Shown here: piece after piece, positions 29,153 through 35,653 of the stretch
Numbering within the stretch: the stretch's first letter is position 1
Layout: the number at the start of each line of letters is the position of its first letter
IMG/VR virus record: IMGVR_UViG_3300026512_000041
Span: 1-35,653 of that record
Direction: 5' to 3' (one strand)
From: a virus
Length of the DNA stretch: 35,653 bases
Notes under the pieces: generated by a model
Databases searched by the model: none
Told to the model about the DNA's origin: nothing
Seen by the model: the letters and a program-made list of their open reading frames with translations, nothing else
Position numbers and translations under genes: made by a program

Positions 29153-30561
29153 GATTATCAGCCAAACATAACCAGATAGACATATTTTTCAATGAATTTA
29201 GCGGTGGACTGAATTCTGATATAGCAGAGAATATTGCTCAAAATGAGCTTAGCATATTAACAAATTTTGAATACGATACAAAAACAGGAGCTTTAAAAAC
29301 TAGAGGTGGGCTAAGAAAGTTGCTTGAGCTCCCTGATGATATAACTGCAATGCATTATTTACCAGCACTTAATGCTCTTCTTGTAACAACCACTTCGGAT
29401 ATTTTTATCTACACAGAAGCAGATGGTTTAAAGAAAATGGGAAGCCTTGCTGGAAATAAAATCCCAGATATAACTATCTGGAATGATAAGTTTTTAGTTG
29501 CAAGTGGCGGAAATTTACAAGAGGTTGATCTGGAATATGTTACTGATCTTGGTATTCAGGCTGATATTGTAGGTGTAACAAATGGCAGGGTAATGGTAGC
29601 AAGAGAGGGTTATGATTATATCACTTTTTCTGGTGTAGGAGATGAAACTAACTGGAATGTAACAGGGAACGATATAGATGCAGTAGAAATAGCAGTAGGG
29701 TATAAAGAAGGGGGAAATATAACAAATGCGGTAATATTCCAGAAGGATATAGTAGTTTTTAAGGATAACAATAAAATATATCGTATAGTTAATTTTTATC
29801 CTGATTGGTATGTTCAGCAAATAGGGTTTGGCGATACCTGTATCAGCAGAAAATCAGCATACCAGCTTGGAGACAGGATTATTTTTCTTGGAAAGACAGG
29901 GCTTAAAAATATTATCCCAACCGCAGGTTATGATGAACTCAGTATAAGAGATTTTGATAACAAAATATGGAATGAACTCAGTAGTTTTATAGATATAGTT
30001 GATCATGCTGAATTGAAGTGGGTTGAGAGCGATAGGCAGTTATGGGTAATACTTGCGAATAACAGAAAATCATATATATACAACATCCAATATAATATAG
30101 AAAATGGTAAGTGGAGTATATTTGAATATCCGAAGCCAGTAAAATGTGTAGAGTCTGATGGAATAAGCAAAACATTTATTGCAATTGACAATATTATTTA
30201 TATAAAAGATCCTTTTAGTGATGATAATGGCATACCAGTAGAAGCAAAGATTGCTACTAAGGCTATACCTGCAAGAAATCAGTATTTACTTAAAAGATGC
30301 AAAATATTTTACAGCCAGACACAGCAACAGGAAGCTGTAATAGAGATAGATTCTTTTAAAAAGACAATTGCTTTGCAACCCACCGAAATTGCTGTATCAG
30401 ATACCGATATTGCTTCTCAAGATGAGGATCCAGCAAGAAACTGGAACCAACAGGCTATTGCTTTCAGGGCTAACAAAAGAATTTCAAAAGCTCAAGTAAA
30501 ATTAACTGTTCAAAAAAAGTGCGTAATACATGGCTTTTTATTAACTATTGCGGAGGTATAA
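29149..30561 (+). CDS. Tail tubular/nozzle-like protein, 470 aa
   Basis: Follows the adaptor by ATGA. It begins with an FNEFSGGLNSDIAENIAQNE motif typical of podovirus tail nozzle or stabilisation proteins, then GALKTRGGLRKLLEL, then beta-blade repeats (ALLVTTTSDIFIYTEADG). The length is shorter than T7 gp12 (about 790), as in many small podoviruses. It would form the tail tube below the adaptor through which DNA and ejection proteins leave. A role as an inserted tail plug is the alternative. Confidence 0.72.
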   Translation: MRLSAKHNQIDIFFNEFSGGLNSDIAENIAQNELSILTNFEYDTKTGALKTRGGLRKLLELPDDITAMHYLPALNALLVTTTSDIFIYTEADGLKKMGSLAGNKIPDITIWNDKFLVASGGNLQEVDLEYVTDLGIQADIVGVTNGRVMVAREGYDYITFSGVGDETNWNVTGNDIDAVEIAVGYKEGGNITNAVIFQKDIVVFKDNNKIYRIVNFYPDWYVQQIGFGDTCISRKSAYQLGDRIIFLGKTGLKNIIPTAGYDELSIRDFDNKIWNELSSFIDIVDHAELKWVESDRQLWVILANNRKSYIYNIQYNIENGKWSIFEYPKPVKCVESDGISKTFIAIDNIIYIKDPFSDDNGIPVEAKIATKAIPARNQYLLKRCKIFYSQTQQQEAVIEIDSFKKTIALQPTEIAVSDTDIASQDEDPARNWNQQAIAFRANKRISKAQVKLTVQKKCVIHGFLLTIAEV

Positions 30562-30562
30562 T

Positions 30563-31909
30563 ATGAGCTGGTCTCCTTTATATCCACTTGACTTGAGTCC
30601 AAGTGGAGATACTACGAGTGAAGCATTACAAAAATTAGCCAATGAAGTAAATAATATCTATGATTTACTAAATTTTTTAAGAAATGAGATTGTATCTTAC
30701 AAAGGGAAATTTTTGAGAATTTTTACTCCTGCTGATAACGAGCATTGGTTCAATGATGCAGTTCGCTTGCAAAACGATTATATTGTTTTTGTTGGCAGAG
30801 CAAAACTTTCGGGCGCTGATTATCGCGGTTTTTTGGTTAAATGCAATACTGATCTGACACTTGGAATTCAAAAGATGGTCGATTCTGTTTTTCCACACCA
30901 AGTAGCATGGGATGGAGAAAATCTTTTTATAGCTGGAGACATTAAAAATGATGACAAAGTTTATATAGGAAAATTCGATGCGAATCTAAACCCTGTAAAG
31001 CAGATTCAAATAGGTGATATAAAAGCTTTATATTCAATGTGTTTGGATGGAAACTATATATATATAACTGGGCGTGATGTTTCAGATAAAGGAATTATAG
31101 CTAAGTTAGATAAAGAGCTAAATATAATATCTTCTGTGGCAATTTCTCCAGATACAGGTGGCACATATGCACAAGTTAATGCCACATGTATAACTGTAAT
31201 ACAGGGAGTTTTATATGCAATTGCACAAAGATATGATATGGATGCTACTCCAGAATACAGAGGCTTTATATTAGAATTTGATACTGATTTGAACTTGCTG
31301 TCTCAATGTTTTATAAACACTTCAAATGATTTCTATTTAAATAAGCTTATTGCTGACGAAAACTATTTATATGTATGTGGTAAAGATTCTCAAACATCCT
31401 ATTGTTTTAAGCTTAACCCAGACCTAACTATAGCAAAACAGGTGGCAGTAAAAGATGCGGTAGAAGAATTAAATCTTACCGACATTAAATATGCAAACCA
31501 AACACTTTATTTGGGAGGGAATTGCTCTCAAAAAGGTGGCTGTATTTTATCTATAGATCCTGATTTTAATTCTACTCCCAAAGCAGTAAATATTCCGCCT
31601 GATAACAATATATATTCTTCTTTTAGTATTTCTAATATAAAAGTGACAGAAGAAGAAAGCATTATATTTACAACAATGTGCTATGGTATTTTTAGTCTTG
31701 CTTGGTCAAGAATAATCGGGAACGAATCATTAACTGCTTGCAATTCTGCCCTTCAAATTGTTGAAAATTCTGATGTTCTTATTGAAGAAAGTTTATTTAG
31801 TTTGGCAGATGCAAATCTTACTCTTTCTACTGCTTCGTTAACAACAGCAATAGCATCATACGATTGGAATAGGTCTTTTTTATCAACTTGTTTGGGGAAA
31901 TTTGCATGA
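30563..31909 (+). CDS. Tail protein with repeated beta-propeller-type blades, 448 aa
   Basis: ATG 30563 has GGAGG upstream; the longer frame starts at an unlikely TTG. After an N-terminal helix (SEALQKLANEVNNIYDLLNF) the protein is a series of blades such as IYITGRDVSDKGIIAKLDKEL and LYVCGKDSQTSYCFKLNPDL, each with hydrophobic-Gly-Asp/Lys-aromatic pattern, consistent with a seven- or eight-blade propeller at the tail tip. A C-terminal helical region follows. It is a candidate receptor-binding or adhesin component. The stop overlaps the next start (ATGA). Confidence 0.65.
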   Translation: MSWSPLYPLDLSPSGDTTSEALQKLANEVNNIYDLLNFLRNEIVSYKGKFLRIFTPADNEHWFNDAVRLQNDYIVFVGRAKLSGADYRGFLVKCNTDLTLGIQKMVDSVFPHQVAWDGENLFIAGDIKNDDKVYIGKFDANLNPVKQIQIGDIKALYSMCLDGNYIYITGRDVSDKGIIAKLDKELNIISSVAISPDTGGTYAQVNATCITVIQGVLYAIAQRYDMDATPEYRGFILEFDTDLNLLSQCFINTSNDFYLNKLIADENYLYVCGKDSQTSYCFKLNPDLTIAKQVAVKDAVEELNLTDIKYANQTLYLGGNCSQKGGCILSIDPDFNSTPKAVNIPPDNNIYSSFSISNIKVTEEESIIFTTMCYGIFSLAWSRIIGNESLTACNSALQIVENSDVLIEESLFSLADANLTLSTASLTTAIASYDWNRSFLSTCLGKFA

Positions 31910-32340
31910 AATTAGTGAGAACACAAAACCCTGATGTTTTTTTAAAAATAGCCAATTACTGGCGTAAATATGTTAAAAAGATAAATGATGATATACAAAT
32001 AGAAGGCGATATGACAAGAATGCTTGGTTGCTTTAAACAGGGAAGCGAAAGAATGTTGATGGTTGCTGTTGATAATAAAGAAATATGCGGATTTCTTGTA
32101 ATAGAGCCAACTGAATATTTAGGGTTGTATGTGTTAATTGCTTCTGTTGTAAAAGTTAGGGAAGTTTTAGCTGAATTGAAAAAATTAGCAAAAAAATGGG
32201 GATATAATAAGATATACTTTGCCAGCTTCAGGTCAGACAGGGCATGGCAAAGGTTGCTTAACACAAAAACAAGAGAAAATATAATGGAGATAGATATATG
32301 GGAGGAATATTCGGAGGAAGCTCAGGATCAACAAAGGTAA
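31906..32340 (+). CDS. GNAT-fold protein, T7 gp13-like position, 144 aa
   Basis: Start at ATG 31906, coupled by ATGA. The sequence has the usual GNAT order: MLMVAVDNKEICGFLVIEP (strands beta-3/4), LYVLIASVVKVREVLAELKKLAKKWGY (beta-5/alpha-4), IYFASFRSDRAWQRLL (last strands). The pyrophosphate loop (Q/R-x-x-G-x-G/A) is not clear, so it may not bind acetyl-CoA. In T7-like phages a small GNAT-fold protein, gp13, precedes the internal core proteins, which matches this position before a large repeat protein. An active acetyltransferase, possibly on a polyamine, is a less likely alternative. The next gene starts inside its 3' end. Confidence 0.6.
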   Translation: MKLVRTQNPDVFLKIANYWRKYVKKINDDIQIEGDMTRMLGCFKQGSERMLMVAVDNKEICGFLVIEPTEYLGLYVLIASVVKVREVLAELKKLAKKWGYNKIYFASFRSDRAWQRLLNTKTRENIMEIDIWEEYSEEAQDQQR

Positions 32341-35180
32341 CTCAGAAAAGGGTTATCCCTCTTCCTGAGCCGACAGAACTTAATTTGTTAGGGCAATTAA
32401 CAGATATTACTTCAACAAATTATTATAAGCCATCTGATGAGTTTATATCTGCTCTTTATTCTCCCTACAAAATGACTGATTACTACTACTCTGTGCTTAA
32501 ATCTCCCTATAAGATGACTGACTATTACTACTCTGTGCTTAAATCTCCCTATAAGATGACTGACTATTACTATTCTGTGCTTATGCATCCATATCAGGTA
32601 GACAGAAGGACATTAGATGTTCTTGGACAACATTACAAACCATCTGAGAAATATTTAGATGTTCTTAATAAACCTTATAAACCAAGCCAGTTATTTGTTA
32701 ATGTAATGAAGTTGCCTTATAGACCGATGAAAGCTACCTATAATGAGCTTTTAAATAGATACTATCAACCAAGCAAACAATATACTGATGTTTTAAGTCA
32801 GTATTACAAGCCGTCCAGCCAATTATTGTCTGGAATAGCTGATTATTACAGACCATCTGAGCAGTATTTGCAGGAATTAAACACCTATTACCAGCCAAGT
32901 CCTGAAGTAGTTGCAGAGCTTACAGGCGGTTATTACATGCCAACAGAAGGGTTATTGTCTGTGTTGAGCAAATACTATCAGCCTACCGAAAAGTTTAAAG
33001 ATGTAATGTCTCAGTATTATCAACCAAGCAAACAATATACTGATGTTTTAAGTAAAGCTTATACTCCATCTCCTGAAATAAAAGAAATATTAAAGTCAGG
33101 ATACAAACCAAGCGATGAATATTTAAATATCCTAAGCAAGCCATATAAACCGAGCGAAAAATATCTTGAAATATTGGAAAAACCATACGCTATATCTGAC
33201 GAAACAAGACAAGTTCTTTCTGAATACTATAAACCAACTGAGGGATTTTTAGATGTTTTGAGTAAGCATTATAAGCCAAGCACTAAATATATGTCTGCAC
33301 TTGCTACGCCTTACAGGGCATATGAACCAGATACAGAAGCTATTACTGAAGAATATTACAAACCATCTCAGGAATTCTTAGATGTTCTGTCTAAGGGATA
33401 TAAGCCATCTGAGCAATACATAAAAGAGCTAAGTGACCCATATCTTTCTTTTAAACCATACGAACAGAAAATTGGCGAGGTATTAAACAGGCTTGCTCAG
33501 AGAGGAATAGTAGACAGCACAATTGCTCAGAAAGCGATGGCACAAATAGGTGAAGATTTTGCAGAAAGAGCAAGGGAACTCAGATGGCAGGGATTGGCTC
33601 AAATAGAACAGGCTCGCAGGCAAGCGCTGGCTGACGAACTGGCAAGGGCAGGAATTAGAGAGGAAGCATACAGACAATCACTTGCAGACAGGCTTGCGAG
33701 GAGGTTGGAAACAGAAAGATTAAATCAGATTGGTGCAGAATCTCAGATGAAGGCTCAAGCAATGACTCAGAAAGCTCTTATTGAAAGAGAAGAGGCAATA
33801 AAAGCCTCTCTGGAAGATGAGCTTGCAAGAGCTGGAATCAAAGAAGACGCTATAAGGAAAAGCTTGGCGGATAGGCTTGCTCGTGTAGCTATGGGTGAGG
33901 AATGGAAATACAGAGAGACAGAAGATCAATTGAGAAGGGAACAATTAAGAGAAGAAGCTATTAAACAAAGTCTTGACGATGAGCTTAGAAGAGCTGGATT
34001 AGCAGATGAAGCACTTAGAGCATCTATGTCTGATCAGTTTACAAGAGCAATAGAAGCTGAAAAACTGAGACAGATACAATTTGAAGATGAATTACGCAGA
34101 GCTGGATTAAGCGAGGAAGCTATACAGAGAAGCATGGATGATCAGCTACATAGAGCGCTTGCTTTTGAGGAAAGCATTAAAGATTCTCTCAAAGATCAAT
34201 TAGCAAGAGCTGGAATAAGAGAAGAAGCAATAAGAGAAAGCATAGCAGATAGGTTAGCTCGTGCTATTACGCTTGAAACTTACAGACAAACATCTCTTGA
34301 AGACAGGCTTAAAAGAGCTCAATTAGCAGAACAGACAAACAAAGCTATGATAGAAGACAGATGGAACAGGATACTAACAGGTGAAGAAGCATTAAGGGCA
34401 TCTCTTGAGGATCAGCTCAGGCGTGCGGGGTTAAACGAAGAAGCAATAAAAACAAGTCTTGCTGACAGATTGTCAAGGATTCTATCAGCAGAGCAGTTAA
34501 GACAGATTACACATGAAGACAGGTTGAAGCGTATATCTACACTTGAACAAGCATTAAGAGATGCAACAGAAGACGAATTAAGGAGAGCTGGTCTTGAGGA
34601 TGAAGCTTTGAGAAAATCTCTTGCTGATGAATTGGCAAGACAATTATCTGTAGAGGCATTTAAAGAAAAATCGTATGAATGGCAGGCTAAAACAGCAGGT
34701 CTAATAGACGAAGCATACAGGGCTTATAAAGAAGATGAACTACGCAGAGCTGGATTGATAGATGAGGGATATAGGGCTTATAAAGAAGATGAACTACGCA
34801 GAGCTGGATTGATAGACGAAGCATACAGGGCTTATAAACAAGATGAGCTAAAGCGTTTAGGTCTTCTTGAAGATGCAAGGAGGATAAGTATTGATAACAG
34901 GTATAAACAGCTATTTAATTTGTGGAGCACATTATACACAGGTAGAATGGGTGTGCCTTCCACGATACAAACTACAAAAGGCCCAGGGTTGCTCAGTCAA
35001 GCACTTGGCACAGCGACAGGGCTTGGGTTAGGTTACTGGTTGGGACCAGGGAAAGGTTTTGGAACAATAGCAAGTGGATTAGGGGGATTATTCAGCGGAA
35101 CAGGAAGTGGATTAGGAAGTGCGCTGTTAAATTGGTTATTCCCTAAGAAAACAATTGCAATACCAGCGGAGTGGGCATAA
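32298..35180 (+). CDS. 960-aa virion protein with two repeat arrays (14-residue and 18-residue)
   Basis: N-terminus MGGIFGGSSGSTKV. Residues about 42-392 contain about 25 repeats of 14 residues with the form YYKPSxxYxDVLSK. Residues about 430-865 contain about 23 repeats of 18 residues, EEAIKxSLxDELxRAGLx; 18 residues equals five turns of alpha-helix, so equal positions fall on one face and a single very long helix is possible (0.15 nm per residue gives about 65 nm). The C-terminal 75 residues are Gly-rich and hydrophobic (GTATGLGLGYWLGPGKGFG), suited to membrane insertion. It precedes ejection genes and could be an internal core or ejected protein spanning the envelope, or a tail fibre-like stalk. 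Stop overlaps the next gene as TAATG. No known family. Confidence 0.75.
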   Translation: MGGIFGGSSGSTKVTQKRVIPLPEPTELNLLGQLTDITSTNYYKPSDEFISALYSPYKMTDYYYSVLKSPYKMTDYYYSVLKSPYKMTDYYYSVLMHPYQVDRRTLDVLGQHYKPSEKYLDVLNKPYKPSQLFVNVMKLPYRPMKATYNELLNRYYQPSKQYTDVLSQYYKPSSQLLSGIADYYRPSEQYLQELNTYYQPSPEVVAELTGGYYMPTEGLLSVLSKYYQPTEKFKDVMSQYYQPSKQYTDVLSKAYTPSPEIKEILKSGYKPSDEYLNILSKPYKPSEKYLEILEKPYAISDETRQVLSEYYKPTEGFLDVLSKHYKPSTKYMSALATPYRAYEPDTEAITEEYYKPSQEFLDVLSKGYKPSEQYIKELSDPYLSFKPYEQKIGEVLNRLAQRGIVDSTIAQKAMAQIGEDFAERARELRWQGLAQIEQARRQALADELARAGIREEAYRQSLADRLARRLETERLNQIGAESQMKAQAMTQKALIEREEAIKASLEDELARAGIKEDAIRKSLADRLARVAMGEEWKYRETEDQLRREQLREEAIKQSLDDELRRAGLADEALRASMSDQFTRAIEAEKLRQIQFEDELRRAGLSEEAIQRSMDDQLHRALAFEESIKDSLKDQLARAGIREEAIRESIADRLARAITLETYRQTSLEDRLKRAQLAEQTNKAMIEDRWNRILTGEEALRASLEDQLRRAGLNEEAIKTSLADRLSRILSAEQLRQITHEDRLKRISTLEQALRDATEDELRRAGLEDEALRKSLADELARQLSVEAFKEKSYEWQAKTAGLIDEAYRAYKEDELRRAGLIDEGYRAYKEDELRRAGLIDEAYRAYKQDELKRLGLLEDARRISIDNRYKQLFNLWSTLYTGRMGVPSTIQTTKGPGLLSQALGTATGLGLGYWLGPGKGFGTIASGLGGLFSGTGSGLGSALLNWLFPKKTIAIPAEWA
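32460..32585 (+). repeat. Three near-identical 42-base repeats coding SPYKMTDYYYSVLK
   Basis: Copies at 32460-32501, 32502-32543 and 32544-32585 differ at only a few bases. They are a recently duplicated part of the 14-residue array and show that it expands by whole in-frame units. Confidence 0.92.
34695..34856 (+). repeat. Three near-identical 54-base repeats coding AGLIDE(A/G)YRAYK(E/Q)DELRR
   Basis: Copies at 34695-34748, 34749-34802 and 34803-34856 differ at a handful of bases. They lie in the 18-residue helical array and are the youngest part of it. Confidence 0.92.
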
Positions 35181-35653
35181 TGTGGCAAAGAATAGTAAAT
35201 ATGAGATCGCAATATCAGTTAATTGAACTTTTTCATGACCCTGAAACAGGGCATGTAAAGCTTGAGCTAAATACATGCTTACAATTTCATTCTGCTGATG
35301 AACACCGCTACCATGAGCTTGCTATTCACAGCGGGTTAGTAATAGTGGAGCAGGAGCCAAAAAAAGTGCTAATACTTGGCGGTGGAGATGGGCTTGCCTG
35401 CAGAGAAGTTCTTAAATTTGCAGAGAAAGTTACAGTTGTAGACATAGACCCTGATGTAACAAAGCTTGCAACAGAAAACGAGCTTATGACTGCTTTGAAT
35501 CAGAGTGCTCTTAAGGATAAAAGAGTAAAAATTTACAACAAAGATGCTTACGAGTGGATAAAAGAATGCAGAAAACACAAATACGACATTATCTTTGCCG
35601 ATTATCCTGACCCTTCAAGTCCTGTTCTGGATAAACTTTTTTCATTTGAGCAT
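35180..35653 (+). CDS. speE: Spermidine synthase-like aminopropyltransferase, N-terminal part (3' part is at 2-514)
   Basis: The first 158 of 286 residues. The ATG overlaps the previous stop (TAATG). Seen here: SQYQLIELFHD, then LELNTCLQFHSADEHRYHE with the Gln and Tyr-His-Glu of the family's substrate site, VLILGGGDGLACREVLK (63-79, binding loop for S-adenosyl compounds), VVDIDPDV (86-93, acidic residue for the ribose) and KDAYEW. The full set with DYPDP at 141-145 is what active aminopropyltransferases carry. The length matches bacterial SpeE (about 280-290). Expression with the late virion genes suggests that polyamine is made while DNA is packaged, though a role in host rewiring is equally possible. 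Tight spacing and shared base composition give no sign of a recent insertion. Confidence 0.92.
   Translation, partial: MWQRIVNMRSQYQLIELFHDPETGHVKLELNTCLQFHSADEHRYHELAIHSGLVIVEQEPKKVLILGGGDGLACREVLKFAEKVTVVDIDPDVTKLATENELMTALNQSALKDKRVKIYNKDAYEWIKECRKHKYDIIFADYPDPSSPVLDKLFSFEH
35527..35653. repeat. Terminal direct repeat, right copy (circle joint)
   Basis: Identical to bases 1-127. See the left copy for the interpretation as circularity of the map. Confidence 0.95.

Noticed and set aside
30563-31909. Target of a diversity-generating retroelement
   Set aside because: No reverse transcriptase gene and no template/variable repeat pair were seen.

Overview
The window is a complete or near-complete genome of a short-tailed (podovirus-like) tailed bacteriophage, assembled as a circle. 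Its first 127 bases are identical to its last 127, so the unique length is 35,526 bp, and one gene (aminopropyltransferase) is cut by the ends and reads cleanly across the joint. Base composition is AT-rich. Ribosome binding sites are strong AGGAGG-type, promoters match the bacterial sigma-70 consensus, and genes are packed with ATGA and TAATG overlaps. Several proteins (the 139-residue leftward protein, the Bet/RecT annealase with its partners) resemble phages of Firmicutes-type hosts, and the Lys/Glu/Ile-rich proteins hint at a thermophile. The host cannot be fixed from sequence alone.

There are three transcription units. (1) A leftward unit (about 16.72 down to 13.39 kb) carries a small membrane peptide, a RecB-like PD-(D/E)XK exonuclease, a RecT/Bet annealase, a 73-residue protein, a glycine-loop protein, a 320-bp non-coding tract with a cytosine at almost every fifth base of the + strand, and a conserved small protein. 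(2) A rightward early unit (16.87 to 22.07 kb) carries a Cro-like repressor, a nonsense-interrupted zinc-binding gene, a 530-bp non-coding region with a helically phased GTTTAAA array (origin or centromere candidate), a ribbon-helix-helix protein, a RepA/DnaB-like helicase ATPase, a double-CHC2 zinc protein, a P-loop kinase, a RusA resolvase and small proteins. (3) A late unit starts at a promoter near 22.07 kb, has a G-quadruplex-type sequence in its leader, and continues through the circle joint to 13.29 kb: terminase, portal, scaffold, major capsid protein, head-tail proteins, beta-propeller, GNAT-like protein, a 960-residue repeat protein, aminopropyltransferase, beta-helix tailspike, ejection-type proteins including a 2,352-residue polyvalent protein, and a lysis cassette. 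A bidirectional terminator separates the late and leftward units.

How the parts may work together: divergent promoters at 16.76-16.84 kb, flanked by TTGTCAA/TTGACAA operators, would set leftward recombination against rightward replication. Replication appears to use the phage origin, helicase and zinc protein with host polymerase, since no polymerase, integrase or phage RNA polymerase is present. The RusA resolvase and Bet/exonuclease pair would process recombination intermediates into concatemers for a headful-type terminase. The most unusual items are the five-base-phased tract next to the recT operon, the polyamine-synthesis gene inside the virion operon, the 14- and 18-residue repeat arrays of the 960-residue protein, and the origin-like array. 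No tRNA, rRNA, CRISPR array or insertion sequence was seen.
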